Positions 8,989 to 18,994 are shown, numbered from the stretch's first letter. The stretch: 64,000 nucleotides of DNA from JBNAGF01 sp049801055 (GCF_049801055.1 NZ_JBNAGF010000002.1:186001-250000); one strand, 5' to 3'. Translations and numbers: made by a program. The notes: generated by a model not told the origin, from the letters alone.

Positions 8989-9962
8989 GTCGCGGTATGC
9001 CTTCCCCGCGCCATGGAATGCGCGAGCTTCAATGCCTCGATCAGGCTGGACGGGTTTGCCTTTCCCTGTCCGGCGATATCGAACGCGGTGCCGTGGTCGG
9101 GGGAGGTGCGAATGAACGGCAGCCCCAGCGTGACGTTCACGCCCCGGTCGAAATCGAGTGTCTTGATCGGGATCAGGGCCTGATCGTGATACATCGCAAT
9201 TGCCGCATCATACCCTTTTCGGGCCGCGGCATGGAACATCGTATCAGCAGAGAGCGGACCAGTGAGCGTATAGCGGTCATTCTGTATCTCAGCCAGCAGC
9301 GGACCGATCCAATCGAGTTCCTCCCGGCCCATGACGCCGCCTTCTCCGGCATGGGGGTTAAGCCCCGCGACGGCGATACGGGGGTGCGGGATGCCAAAAT
9401 CACGGGCAAGAGCAGCGGCGGTGATCTCGATCGTATCGCGCAAACTGTCCGGTGTCAGAGCATTGGGCACTTCGGACAGGGCGATGTGAATCGTTGCCGG
9501 CACAACACGCAATTGAGGCCCGGCTAGCATCATCACGACCCGGTCGCATCCGGCCAGCGCAGCGAGAAACTCGGTGTGGCCAGGATAGGAAAAACCGGCT
9601 CCGTCGATCAGTGCCTTCTTGTGAATGGGGGCTGTGCAGACAGCGCCTGCATCCCCGGACTGCACCAACTCAACCGCACGCCTGATTACATCAATCACGC
9701 CTTGCGCGTTGCGAGGGTCAGGTTTCCCCGGTGTGCGGGAGGCCGCGAACCGATGCACAAGGACGGGCAGGGCGGACGCACTGACCATTGCTGTTTCTGC
9801 GGGGTCGGAAATCTCTACAGTCGGCGTGTCAGCAGGCAGATGTGCCGGATCGCCGATCCAGAAAAACGGGCACTCGGTCTTCAGCTCAGCCCAGGCCGCA
9901 ACAGCCAGTTCCGGTCCGATCCCTGCCGGTTCACCGCAGGTCAGGGCAATCGGGGCGGTCAT
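8985..9962 (-). CDS. pdxA: 4-hydroxythreonine-4-phosphate dehydrogenase
   Basis: PdxA oxidises 4-phosphohydroxy-L-threonine in the deoxyxylulose-5-phosphate-dependent route to pyridoxal phosphate. The 325-residue protein begins TCGEPAGIGPELA and shows the metal and substrate histidines in SYPGHTEFLA, GLNPHAGEGG and MYHDQALIPIKTL. It overlaps both neighbours by 4 nt (surA-like upstream, rsmA downstream), so the three are translationally coupled. Confidence 0.97.
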   Translation of the reverse strand: MTAPIALTCGEPAGIGPELAVAAWAELKTECPFFWIGDPAHLPADTPTVEISDPAETAMVSASALPVLVHRFAASRTPGKPDPRNAQGVIDVIRRAVELVQSGDAGAVCTAPIHKKALIDGAGFSYPGHTEFLAALAGCDRVVMMLAGPQLRVVPATIHIALSEVPNALTPDSLRDTIEITAAALARDFGIPHPRIAVAGLNPHAGEGGVMGREELDWIGPLLAEIQNDRYTLTGPLSADTMFHAAARKGYDAAIAMYHDQALIPIKTLDFDRGVNVTLGLPFIRTSPDHGTAFDIAGQGKANPSSLIEALKLAHSMARGRHTAT

Positions 9963-11203
9963 TCTTCTACTATAATCGCATCGGCCCGCAACTGCTCAAG
10001 ATAGCTGTCAGCGAAGGTCGAAAGACGTTGCTGTGTCAGAGCGTTGGCTACATCCTCGCGCGACGCGCCGTCACCCAGATCGGCTGTCCGGTCGCAGAGC
10101 ATCACCAGCATCCGGGTCTGGCCGCCATTCGCACTCATGTTTACTGAGATCTCATTGGGGTCGAGGCGCGCCAGCTCAAGGGCGACATCTCGCGGGATTT
10201 CACCCGGTTTCTTGTTTTCACGCGCAAGGATTTCGGGCGGCAACCCTTTGGCAGCTCCGTAGAGATCATCGCAGGTATCCGTGCGGTTCTTGATTTCCGT
10301 GGCCTTGGCAAGTGCCTGCTCAGGGGAATTTGCGGAAACCTGCAAGACCGCATACTCGATCGAGGCATATCGCGGCGACCCGCCGCCGGTTTCCTGAATG
10401 GAGCGCATCTGGAACAACGCGACGGCCTGCGGCAAGGGAATTGGGGCAGTGATCTCTCCGGGAGAAAGGCCCAGAATGACCGGTTGCAGGGCCGGAGGAA
10501 GCTGGCTGAGAGGCAGCCAGCTCATGCGCCCGCCTTCCTGACTGCTCGCGGCTGCTGAATACTGCCGGGCGGCGGATTCGAACGCGTCAAAACCCTTCAG
10601 TTCCGAGATCTGCTGAGCCAGCTCGTCAACCTGTTCGAAGTTCTGCGGAGACAGGGGCAGGATGATTTCGGACAGGAGGACCCGCAAACCTCCACCACCG
10701 CCGGCCTGACCCATGGCCCGGCTGATTTCGGCGTCAGTGGGGCGGGCACGGGACAGGAAATTTGCCCCCACATAGTCCCGCCATGCCAGCTGAATCTTGA
10801 TGAAATCGCGCAATGTTTCATAGGACACTCCGCCTTGTTCCAAGGCCTGAATGAACTCTTCCGACGAGAGCTCAGCGCGGGCGGCGAATTCGTCGATGCC
10901 GGCTTGTACGTCTTCCGGAGCAACCGAAATGCCGACCTGATTGATCGCCTGTTGCCTGAGCCTGTCGTCGATCAGGGTCTCGCGCGCCATTTTCACCGGA
11001 TCGCCGGGAATGCGCAGAAGCTCCATGAACAGTTGCCGTTGTTGCAATTCGAACAGAGTGATCGCGTCTTCGTTCACCCGGATCACCGGTGCGAACAGGT
11101 TTTGTGCCGCAGTTTGAACGGGCGCCAAGGCCAAGCTGGCAGCCACAATGAAAGACGACAAGGAAAAACGCCGCTGGTTCATTTTACTCAGGATTGTCCG
11201 CAT
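9959..11203 (-). CDS. surA: SurA-like periplasmic chaperone / peptidyl-prolyl isomerase
   Basis: SurA escorts unfolded outer-membrane proteins, including LptD, through the periplasm. The protein has a signal peptide (cleavage after QTAAQ), a helical SurA N-terminal domain starting APVIRVNEDAITLFELQQRQ, and one parvulin-like region (about residues 170-275, with FESAARQYSAAASSQEGGRMSWL). A second, shorter segment follows. The start is uncertain: ATG at 11203 overlaps lptD by 16 nt, while ATG at 11182 (MNQRRFSLSS) gives a more typical signal peptide just after the lptD stop. Close linkage to lptD fits its client relationship. Confidence 0.9.
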   Translation of the reverse strand: MRTILSKMNQRRFSLSSFIVAASLALAPVQTAAQNLFAPVIRVNEDAITLFELQQRQLFMELLRIPGDPVKMARETLIDDRLRQQAINQVGISVAPEDVQAGIDEFAARAELSSEEFIQALEQGGVSYETLRDFIKIQLAWRDYVGANFLSRARPTDAEISRAMGQAGGGGGLRVLLSEIILPLSPQNFEQVDELAQQISELKGFDAFESAARQYSAAASSQEGGRMSWLPLSQLPPALQPVILGLSPGEITAPIPLPQAVALFQMRSIQETGGGSPRYASIEYAVLQVSANSPEQALAKATEIKNRTDTCDDLYGAAKGLPPEILARENKKPGEIPRDVALELARLDPNEISVNMSANGGQTRMLVMLCDRTADLGDGASREDVANALTQQRLSTFADSYLEQLRADAIIVEE

Positions 11204-13380
11204 GATCGCCTGTAATTCTTCTCTCTGCTTTCCACGGCAAAGCCGCTGAGTGCGATGCTAAAGCCGAAATCTGTCGTCGGCTCAAGACTTGTCGACGAGG
11301 TATAGCGCCGGTTTATGGAAATATCGACCGTGACACATTCGTTGCGGTAGATCACCCCCAACCCTGCTCGAGTCGCGCGTGCCTCCTGAATGTCATAGCG
11401 CACATTTGCGCTGGCGTGCCAGTTCGGGTTGAATTCGTAGGCTCCGTCGAACCACAGTTCGGACACTTCGGTGTTGCGTCCCTCGGCCGGATCACGGCCC
11501 TGCCAGATATAGGTCGAGGAAAGCCGCGACGTTTCATTCTGCCAGTCACCACGAAGTTCGGCCTTAGAAAAATTGAACTTGTTGTTGAGCAGTCCCCGGG
11601 CAGTAAGCGCCAGTTCGTCGGTCAGGCGAAACTGTCCGGCCAGCAATACATCCGACGAGGTGCCGGAAAGGCCTGAGGATTTGGTGAAGTTCGGGTCGGC
11701 ATTTTGCCGGAACACCTGTCCGATGGTGGCCAGAGCGGACCAACCGTTTGCATTGTAATGCGCCCAGTTGAGACCCACCACCGCAGTTGCCCCGTCCTCT
11801 CGCCGGTCGGGGGCGGGAAACCGCGATAGTGATAGCAGGTTGCCCTGGTCGAATTCGACGAAATTGCTTTCGTCATTGGGATTGTCCTGTCCGGAAACAC
11901 GCGTGTAGCCCAGCTGAACAATTGGCTCGAGGAAATGCGTTCCGCCTTCGGTGCCCATGGTCATCGGGTAGCGGAATGTCATTGCTGCGCGTGGCGTGTG
12001 CCGACTGCTTTTGGTCGGATAGTTGCTGTCATCCGATACGTCAAAGACATCGCCGGAAAACCCCAGTTCCACGTCGGTTCTGAGCCCTGCATCGAATGTC
12101 CAGTGTCGCCGCCAGGCCACGTCGACCGTCGCCCGTGCAACATCACGACCGATGACGTCAGCCGAGCTTGTTCGTTCGTGGGAATGGGTATCGAGCCCCA
12201 ATCTGAACTCGCCGCCGATCGCATTCGGGAAAAGACGGTGCTCATAGTTGATGTCGCCGATCGACGAGGGAATCAGGTCGTCATCTTCGCTGTCTCGTAG
12301 TGACTTGTAGTGGATCAAACCAACGCGGAAGGCGCTGTCTCGTTTGATTCTGTTGACCGACAATTCACTGCGCAGCCGGTCCTGATCGGGCAACCCGTAG
12401 TCGACAAGATAGGCGTTGTCAGAGGTGGTCTTGATATCGAAATCAAGATTGAAGTCATTTGCCAGATTGAACCGACCCCAGCCGAACAGATAGCCCCGAT
12501 TTTCGCCAGGCAGCAGATCGTCGCGCGTATGCGCGCCGTTGAATTCTATGCGGCCGCGGCGGAATGCCTGCCGATAGCGGAAATCCAGCGTGCGCGTCTT
12601 TGAGGACACGTATGGCGAAAGGGTCAGATCCTTGTCATCGCCAAGGCGGAAAAAATACGGAACCTTGATACCGGTTCCCAACCGCGACGTCGTTCTGACT
12701 GAGGGGATCAGGAACCCGGTGGCCCGTTCCAAGGTCGGGTCGGGCAGGCGGATACCGGGGAAATAGAACACCGGAACATCGAGAACCCGGAATTGTGCTC
12801 CTTCAAAATACAGCTGCCGTTCCAGCTGGTCATGCGTGACCTTCTGAGCGCGAATCTGCCAGATCGGTGGGCGGCCATCTTCGCACACATGGCAAGAGGT
12901 AACCGAGGTTTTGTAAAGTTGCGTATAGCGTCCGCCAACGCGCGTCATTTGCAGCGCGGCCAATTGCAGCTGCTGGTCGAAAACCATGCGGGCTCCGGTC
13001 AACAGCCCGTTCTGCAACCCCTCATCCATTTCTGCCGCATTCGCCAGCACGATGATCTCGCCACCCTGGTCGATCCGGATCGGTCCCTCGATGGTCAACT
13101 TGCCAGTCTCACGGTCAAAGGTGATCTTGCGGGCAGTCATTCTTGTGTCGCCCTGATAGGCTTCGACGTTGCCCTCGGCGATCAGCCGGCGCTCAGGTGT
13201 GATGAAAACCTGATCGGCCACGAGAATCGCCGGCGGTTGTTCTTCGGCCTCAGGGTCGGCCTGTGTTGGGGCGGGTTGCGGCTGCGTGTCCCGAGGTGTC
13301 GTTGTCGACTGGGCTACAGCAGATGCGGAAAAGGAGAGGATTGCCAGAATAGACAGTATCGGCAGCGTGAGAGACCGCAT
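11188..13380 (-). CDS. lptD: LPS-assembly protein LptD
   Basis: LptD is the outer-membrane barrel that inserts lipopolysaccharide into the outer leaflet. The 730-residue product has a signal peptide (cleavage after SASAVAQ), an LptA-like beta-jellyroll (LLVADQVFITPERRLIAEGN-type block around residues 55-170) and a long C-terminal barrel domain ending in an aromatic-rich strand. A cysteine pair occurs in TSCHVCEDG. The start at 13380 overlaps the lptG stop by one base (TGATG). It sits with lptF, lptG and surA, so the export components are expressed together. Confidence 0.96.
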   Translation of the reverse strand: MRSLTLPILSILAILSFSASAVAQSTTTPRDTQPQPAPTQADPEAEEQPPAILVADQVFITPERRLIAEGNVEAYQGDTRMTARKITFDRETGKLTIEGPIRIDQGGEIIVLANAAEMDEGLQNGLLTGARMVFDQQLQLAALQMTRVGGRYTQLYKTSVTSCHVCEDGRPPIWQIRAQKVTHDQLERQLYFEGAQFRVLDVPVFYFPGIRLPDPTLERATGFLIPSVRTTSRLGTGIKVPYFFRLGDDKDLTLSPYVSSKTRTLDFRYRQAFRRGRIEFNGAHTRDDLLPGENRGYLFGWGRFNLANDFNLDFDIKTTSDNAYLVDYGLPDQDRLRSELSVNRIKRDSAFRVGLIHYKSLRDSEDDDLIPSSIGDINYEHRLFPNAIGGEFRLGLDTHSHERTSSADVIGRDVARATVDVAWRRHWTFDAGLRTDVELGFSGDVFDVSDDSNYPTKSSRHTPRAAMTFRYPMTMGTEGGTHFLEPIVQLGYTRVSGQDNPNDESNFVEFDQGNLLSLSRFPAPDRREDGATAVVGLNWAHYNANGWSALATIGQVFRQNADPNFTKSSGLSGTSSDVLLAGQFRLTDELALTARGLLNNKFNFSKAELRGDWQNETSRLSSTYIWQGRDPAEGRNTEVSELWFDGAYEFNPNWHASANVRYDIQEARATRAGLGVIYRNECVTVDISINRRYTSSTSLEPTTDFGFSIALSGFAVESREKNYRRSCGQS

Positions 13381-14483
13381 CAGCCGTCCTCCGCGTGCAG
13401 AAGCAGGCCGAGTGTCAGCATGATCGCGGCAACCGGCGGCGCCCATGCCGCGAGCGAAATCGGGATCTGGCCGTTCTCTCCGAGAATCTGGGCAAAGTTG
13501 CGCACAAAATACAGGGTAAACCCCAGAAGAACGGCGGCCAGAACCGCAAAGCCCGTGCCGCCGAACCGGGCATGGCGCATTGTGAAGGCCGCTCCGACCA
13601 GAACCATGGCAACTAAGAACAATGGACGGGCAAGCGCGGCCTGATAGGCGACTTCGTATTGCTTGGTCGAAAACCCGGCCTGCCGTAGATCGGTGATCGT
13701 CTTGGGCAGATCGTAGATCGAGATCCCCTTGGTTGCGCCAAGGCTGTCGCGAATCCGCTCTTCGGTCAGCGTTGTCGGGATACGCAGTTCGACATGGGTC
13801 GCAGAGGTGACTTCGGGGTTCAGGCCGGCGGTCAGCGGCCAGACCTTTGCCCGCCTCAACACCCAGTCGTTGCCTTCCAGCGAAGCGCTGTCCGCGATGA
13901 TCCTGCGAATTGGCCCGCCCTTGGGCGCATAGGTCAAAATGGTCACGTCAAACAGGGTCGGGCTTTCCTCGCCACCTCCATAACCGGTTGCGTGAATGAC
14001 CGATTGCCCGCTTGGGCTGCCTTGCCTGAGCCACAGGCCCTCACCCGATATCGACAGAACCGACGGTCCTCCGTTTCGATAGGTATCTGCCAACGCCTGA
14101 TAGCGGTTTGACGTTGCCGCAACGATCGGGTTGAGCGTGCTGACCGCCAGTCCGCCAATCATCAGCGCCACGACAACCGGCGCAACCAGCGCCCGCAAAC
14201 CCGATCTGCCGATAGCCCGGGTCACCACCAGCTCGCTTGACCGGGCCAGACCGATGAACAGCACGATGGTCGACAGGATCATCAGCAGCGGCAGGATCTC
14301 GTCCATAGCGGCCGGGGCGTTCAGCAGGGTCAGCTGGAACAGCTTGCCAAAACCGACGTCGTATCCTTCGAAACGCCGCAATTGTTCGATCATGTCAATC
14401 AGCATGATCAGGGTCATGAAGACCGCACCGATCAGCAGGAAGCTCTGGATGAATCGTCGGGCGAAATACCGGTCGAGGATCAT
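13380..14483 (-). CDS. lptG: LPS export ABC transporter permease LptG
   Basis: LptG and LptF form the inner-membrane permease that extracts LPS and passes it to the periplasmic bridge. The 367-residue YjgP/YjgQ-family protein begins MILDRYFARRFIQSF, with three membrane segments in the N-terminal third, a periplasmic jellyroll domain in the middle and three C-terminal segments. It overlaps lptF by 4 nt and lptD by 1 nt. The ATPase LptB is not in this window. Confidence 0.95.
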   Translation of the reverse strand: MILDRYFARRFIQSFLLIGAVFMTLIMLIDMIEQLRRFEGYDVGFGKLFQLTLLNAPAAMDEILPLLMILSTIVLFIGLARSSELVVTRAIGRSGLRALVAPVVVALMIGGLAVSTLNPIVAATSNRYQALADTYRNGGPSVLSISGEGLWLRQGSPSGQSVIHATGYGGGEESPTLFDVTILTYAPKGGPIRRIIADSASLEGNDWVLRRAKVWPLTAGLNPEVTSATHVELRIPTTLTEERIRDSLGATKGISIYDLPKTITDLRQAGFSTKQYEVAYQAALARPLFLVAMVLVGAAFTMRHARFGGTGFAVLAAVLLGFTLYFVRNFAQILGENGQIPISLAAWAPPVAAIMLTLGLLLHAEDG

Positions 14484-15622
14484 GACGTCGCCTCGCGATT
14501 TCTGCCGAATACAGATCGCAGAACGATCCGCAACGGGCGTGATGCCGTGGACATGAACAGGCTTGCAATCATCAAACCTAGGATGGTGGGCAGATAAACG
14601 AGGGGCCAGAGCTTGTGGTTTTCCAGAACGGGTTCAGTAACGACCCCGCGCAGAGTTTCCAGAATGACGAGAATGATGAACGCAACAAAAGCTTGCCGCC
14701 AGACGCCAAAGCGCGAGAAACCACCCAGAAGCAGCGTTGAATAGCCGATCAGCGTTACCGCGATGCAGACCAAAGCGCGGGCAAAGCGCAGGTGAAACTC
14801 TTCAGCCAGCTGGCCAAGGCTGTAGCCGTCCTGTTTCGAGACAGCTTCGGGGTCCCGCAGCATTTCCAGCGAAGGGATTTCGCGTATCGACCGCCGCGTG
14901 CGCTCAGACTTTTTTATCAGGTTGCTGATGTCATAGGAGAAATCGGCGAACAATGTGGTCGACAAGGTGCGGTTGTTGTTGTCCAGCCTCTGTGCAAGCC
15001 CGTCGACAATGATCAGATTAGTCTGATCTTCGTTGCGGACAAGAAATGCACGCTCTCCGGTATATGTCACGCTTTGTTCCGGGTCGCGCCGGTCCGACAG
15101 GAAAATGTCGCGGAGGGTGCCATCCGGTTCGATTTGCCGGATATAGAAGGTCACACCGTCTGCCGGGTGCAGGAAATCGCCTTCGCTCAACAGCCGGGCT
15201 GTGACGTTGCGGGCCACCTCCGCTTCACGTTCTGCCAGACGGGTGATCGAGGCCGGCAGCAGGAAATGGGTCAGCACGCTCATCATCGCCGCCGCCACAA
15301 GGCCAAAGGCCAGCGCAGGTCTGGCCAAGCGCCACGGAGAGGAACCCGTGGCCTGCATGACGGTCAGTTCGCTGTCCGAGTTCAGCCGGTTCGTGACATA
15401 GACCGAGGCCGCAAAAGCCGCCAGCGGCAGCACCATGCGAATGAGATTCGGCAGCGCCAGCGCGGTGAATTCAAGAAACACCAGAGCCGACTGGCCGTCG
15501 CCGATCAGCCGGTCGAACAGCACAACCGCCCGGTTGACCCAGAACACGGCAACCAGAATCAGGGCAAAAAATCCGAAAAACAGGAGAAATTGCGACAGCA
15601 CGTATCTGTCGTATCGTGACAC
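14480..15622 (-). CDS. lptF: LPS export ABC transporter permease LptF
   Basis: The 380-residue YjgP/YjgQ-family protein starts MSRYDRYVLSQFLLFFGFFA and has the same six-segment layout with a central periplasmic domain as LptG. It is the first gene of the lptF-lptG-lptD-surA-pdxA-rsmA run, so the operon promoter should lie in the 134-nt divergent gap shared with pepA. Confidence 0.95.
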   Translation of the reverse strand: MSRYDRYVLSQFLLFFGFFALILVAVFWVNRAVVLFDRLIGDGQSALVFLEFTALALPNLIRMVLPLAAFAASVYVTNRLNSDSELTVMQATGSSPWRLARPALAFGLVAAAMMSVLTHFLLPASITRLAEREAEVARNVTARLLSEGDFLHPADGVTFYIRQIEPDGTLRDIFLSDRRDPEQSVTYTGERAFLVRNEDQTNLIIVDGLAQRLDNNNRTLSTTLFADFSYDISNLIKKSERTRRSIREIPSLEMLRDPEAVSKQDGYSLGQLAEEFHLRFARALVCIAVTLIGYSTLLLGGFSRFGVWRQAFVAFIILVILETLRGVVTEPVLENHKLWPLVYLPTILGLMIASLFMSTASRPLRIVLRSVFGRNREATS

Positions 15623-15756
15623 TGCGATCCCCCCGGAACCTGCCGTTTCTTTTGGCGCGACCTTAATGCAATTGGGGGCCGGGGAAAACTGCTATCTGGC
15701 CAAAGTGGGGGCGGCACGTTACCTCTTGGCGCAACAGATCTTTCGAGGAGCGTCCC

Positions 15757-17238
15757 ATGAGCAGCCCGACCCCCATCCGTTTCATTTCAACCGAGCTTGA
15801 GGACATGGCCAGCGCCACTGGCCGCGTCGCGGTGATCGTCACGCCCGAGGGCAAGATGGATCCTGCAGCGCGCCGGGCCAACCGCCTTACGAAAGGAGCG
15901 TTGAAACGGCTTTTGGACAGCCCGCGGTTCGCAAAGGCAAAGACCGGTCAGGTGATTTCGCTTGGCTGGCCGGCTGGTATGGTGGCCGAAGCTCTGGATG
16001 TTCTTGTTCTGCCGCGGCGCACAAGCGACATCGAGGCGCGCAAGGCCGGTGCCACACTGGCAAAACTTCGCGGTGACAAGGCTTTGCTGGTGATGTCCGG
16101 CAACATGACCCGCGCCGCCGATCTCGCGATGGGAATTGCCCTTCGGTCCTATGATTTCGATGCACACAAGACTGTGAAAGAGGATGCTGCGAAAGAAACC
16201 GGCGAGGTTTTGATCGCACATTCCCGCCCCGAGGAGATGGAGACCGGGCTGGTGCCGCGCCGGGCCGTGGCCGAGGGCGTCCACATGACCCGTGATCTTG
16301 TGAATGAGCCGGCCAACGTGCTGACCACCACGAATTTCGCCGACCGTCTCAAGGAGATGGAGGCGCTGGGCCTTGACGTGGAGGTGCTGGACGAGGCGGC
16401 GCTGGAGAAACTCGGCATGCGCACATTGCTGAGCGTGGGGCAGGGCTCGGACAGCCCCTCCAAAGTTGTCGTGATGCAATGGAAGGGCGGTGACAAGGAT
16501 GCCGCGCCGCTGGCTCTGGTCGGCAAGGGCGTAGTGTTTGATACAGGTGGGATCTCGTTGAAACCAGCCGGTGGCATGGAGGATATGACCATGGATATGG
16601 GCGGTGCCGCCGTGGTTGCCGGCACCATGCGTGCTCTGGCCCTGCGCAAGGCCAAGGCCAATGTTGTCGGTCTGGTCGGACTGGTCGAAAACATGCCCTC
16701 GGGCCGCGCGACCCGTCCCGGCGATGTGGTGAAGTCGATGAAGGGAGACACAGTCGAAATCATCAACACTGACGCTGAGGGCCGCCTCGTTCTGTGCGAT
16801 GTCATGTGGTATGCTCAGGACCGGTTCGCGCCAGCCGGAATGGTGGATCTGGCGACCCTGACCGGGGCGATCATTATCGGGCTAGGTCACGAAAACGCGG
16901 GCGTTTTCTCGAACGAAGACAGCTTCTGCAACGCCTTCCTCAAGGCGGCCGGGGCCGAGGGCGAAGGCGCGTGGCGCATGCCTTTGGGCAAGGCCTATGA
17001 CGACATGCTGAAATCCCGCATCGCTGATATGAAGAACGTGGGTGGTCGCCCGGCGGGCTCGGTCACGGCCGCACAATTCCTTCAGCGTTTCGTCAAGGAC
17101 GGCACACCGTGGATCCACCTTGATATTGCCGGTGTGGCTTCGGTTAAGTCCGAGACCGATTATGCGCCCAAAGGCGCGACGGGCTGGGGTGTCATGGCGC
17201 TCGACCGTCTGGTCCGTGACCGTTTCGAAGCCGAGTAG
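15757..17238 (+). CDS. pepA: Leucyl aminopeptidase (M17)
   Basis: The cytoplasmic hexameric M17 aminopeptidase removes N-terminal residues using two metal ions. The 493-residue protein has VGKGVVFDTGGISLKPAGGM (metal ligand and catalytic lysine region), the signature NTDAEGRLVLCD, and the C-terminal GGRPAGSVTAAQFL. GAGGAG precedes the start (AGGAGCGTCCC-ATG). In some bacteria PepA also binds DNA; nothing here tells whether this one does. holC follows after 14 nt. Confidence 0.96.
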   Translation: MSSPTPIRFISTELEDMASATGRVAVIVTPEGKMDPAARRANRLTKGALKRLLDSPRFAKAKTGQVISLGWPAGMVAEALDVLVLPRRTSDIEARKAGATLAKLRGDKALLVMSGNMTRAADLAMGIALRSYDFDAHKTVKEDAAKETGEVLIAHSRPEEMETGLVPRRAVAEGVHMTRDLVNEPANVLTTTNFADRLKEMEALGLDVEVLDEAALEKLGMRTLLSVGQGSDSPSKVVVMQWKGGDKDAAPLALVGKGVVFDTGGISLKPAGGMEDMTMDMGGAAVVAGTMRALALRKAKANVVGLVGLVENMPSGRATRPGDVVKSMKGDTVEIINTDAEGRLVLCDVMWYAQDRFAPAGMVDLATLTGAIIIGLGHENAGVFSNEDSFCNAFLKAAGAEGEGAWRMPLGKAYDDMLKSRIADMKNVGGRPAGSVTAAQFLQRFVKDGTPWIHLDIAGVASVKSETDYAPKGATGWGVMALDRLVRDRFEAE

Positions 17239-17252
17239 ATCCTGAATCGCCG

Positions 17253-17717
17253 ATGGGAGCCGCTTATTTCTATCATCTGACACGTGCCCCGATGGAGCAA
17301 ACCTTGCCGATGCTGATCGGCAAGGCTCTGGGTGCGGGATGGCGCGTATCGGTGCGCGGAACCGACGCCGGGCGGCTCGGCTGGCTCGACGAAAAGCTCT
17401 GGTCTGGACCCGAGGACGGTTTTCTGCCGCACGGGATGGCGGGCGGTCCGCATGACGCGGACCAGCCGGTTTTGCTGACCACCGGGCAGGAGGTGCCAAA
17501 CGGTGCCACCTGCGTTATGAGCATTGATGGCGCGGAGATTACTGCCGACGAAGTTCAGGCGATGCAACGCGTGTGCATCCTGTTCGACGGTCATGACGAA
17601 CAGGCAGTGCAACATGCCCGCAGTCAATGGAAAACCCTGAGCGATTCAGGCTGTGCAGCCCAATACTGGTCAGAAGAAGGAGGGCGCTGGGAGAAGAAAG
17701 CGGAAACCGGTGCCTGA
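17253..17717 (+). CDS. holC: DNA polymerase III chi subunit
   Basis: Chi links the clamp loader to SSB during replication. The 154-residue product starts MGAAYFYHLTRAPMEQTLP and continues with KALGAGWRVSVRG and LLTTGQEVPNGA, the conserved blocks of HolC. It directly follows pepA, a common pepA-holC pairing in Proteobacteria. It converges on the aspartic protease gene with a 12-nt gap in which an imperfect inverted repeat (CTGACA/TGTCAG, 17714-17746) could act as a bidirectional terminator. Confidence 0.93.
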   Translation: MGAAYFYHLTRAPMEQTLPMLIGKALGAGWRVSVRGTDAGRLGWLDEKLWSGPEDGFLPHGMAGGPHDADQPVLLTTGQEVPNGATCVMSIDGAEITADEVQAMQRVCILFDGHDEQAVQHARSQWKTLSDSGCAAQYWSEEGGRWEKKAETGA

Positions 17718-17728
17718 CACTGACGCAC

Positions 17729-18310
17729 TCAACGGGTCAATGTCAGCTTGCCTGATGAGATCTCGATTTTTTCCCAGAGCTGCAGGTATGACATCCCGAG
17801 CAGGGACTGGTCCATGTCGCCCTGATTGACCCAGGCGCGCACGCCTGAGTCCGTGTAAGGGCCGACGGAAACGTTCTCAAGCCGGACAGGGGCTGTTCGA
17901 ACCTCTCCGTTCGCGGTCATTGCGCGTCCGAAATAGGTAAGCTGATCGGTGTCGATCCCGATGCGTGCCGCGTCTTCTCGTGACAAAACGACCTGGCTGG
18001 CGCCGGTATCGACGAGAAATTCCAGCGGTTTTCCATTAACCTCGAGACGCATGTAGAAATGTCCGTCCTGCCCGCGGGGCAATTCGATCCGGTTGCCTTC
18101 TGAAACCATGCGCTGGGCCGGGCTGATCGTGTGCCGGATATCCTCCCAAACACCGATCGCGGCAATGACGCCGACAAAAATCAAGACCCAAGCCAATGCC
18201 ATCTGAACGGTCCGCCCAAGCGACTGTCGGTGGCCCGTCACAAACCAGAACAGAACGGCACAAAGAAGGATTACCAGATAAGCGGCATTTCCGATCTGCC
18301 AGTCTTCCAT
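17729..18310 (-). CDS. Membrane-anchored retropepsin-like aspartic protease (TIGR02281 type)
   Basis: The 193-residue protein has two N-terminal membrane segments (about 10-25 and 37-55) followed by a single-lobed aspartic protease domain. The catalytic motif is LVDTGASQVVLS (Asp101), and the second half includes LGMSYLQLWEKIEI, typical of the clan AA family found in Alphaproteobacteria. The active form should be a homodimer. The domain is most likely periplasmic; its substrate is unknown. Confidence 0.88.
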   Translation of the reverse strand: MEDWQIGNAAYLVILLCAVLFWFVTGHRQSLGRTVQMALAWVLIFVGVIAAIGVWEDIRHTISPAQRMVSEGNRIELPRGQDGHFYMRLEVNGKPLEFLVDTGASQVVLSREDAARIGIDTDQLTYFGRAMTANGEVRTAPVRLENVSVGPYTDSGVRAWVNQGDMDQSLLGMSYLQLWEKIEISSGKLTLTR

Positions 18311-18364
18311 ATGCGAGGCTCCGGTTGTTTGGTTGCGGACTTGCCTGATTACATGGTGGCCGGA

Positions 18365-18994
18365 CTACATCCCGGCAATACCGAAATCGTGCAGACCGGA
18401 CAGAATGAATTGCACAGCAAGGGCCGCCAGAAGCATACCAAGAAGGCGTGTGACCACATTGATCCCGGTCTTGCCCAACAGACGCGCCAGCAATTCGGAT
18501 GCGAGATACAGGGCCAAAACCACGGCGATCACTGCCAGCATCACCAAAATCACGGTGGCCAGACCTTCGATGCCCGGATGCTGACCGGCAAGGAGAATAA
18601 CGGTGGCAATCGAGCCCGGTCCGGCAATCAGTGGAATGCCCAGTGGAAACACCGACGGATCTACATGCTCTTCCTCCTCGGCGCTCGACTCACGGCGCTT
18701 GGTCCGGCGCTCGAAGAGCATGTCCATTGCGGTCAGAAACAACAATACGCCGCCGGCAACGCGGAAGGCGGGCATGGAGATGCCGACAAACCCAAGCAAT
18801 GCCTCGCCGAAGGCGGCGAACATGGCGAGGACCCCTGCGGCGGTGGCGCAGGCGCGGATTGCCACTTTACGCCGGGTTGCCGGATCCATGTCCTGAGTGA
18901 GGGCGACAAACAGTGGTGCCTGCCCTGGCGGGTCAATGACCACGAACATTGTCGTGAATGCGGTGACGAGAAAGGCCAGATCAGTCATCGCCAT
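18365..18994 (-). CDS. MarC family integral membrane protein
   Basis: The roughly 209-residue protein has six predicted membrane segments and the family pattern FVVIDPPGQAPLFVALTQ and IPLIAGPGSIATVI. MarC proteins were once linked to multiple antibiotic resistance, but their function is unresolved. Two starts are possible, ATG at 18994 (MAMTDLAF) or 18988 (MTDLAF); either overlaps the stop of the upstream ACT-domain gene. Confidence 0.9.
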   Translation of the reverse strand: MAMTDLAFLVTAFTTMFVVIDPPGQAPLFVALTQDMDPATRRKVAIRACATAAGVLAMFAAFGEALLGFVGISMPAFRVAGGVLLFLTAMDMLFERRTKRRESSAEEEEHVDPSVFPLGIPLIAGPGSIATVILLAGQHPGIEGLATVILVMLAVIAVVLALYLASELLARLLGKTGINVVTRLLGMLLAALAVQFILSGLHDFGIAGM

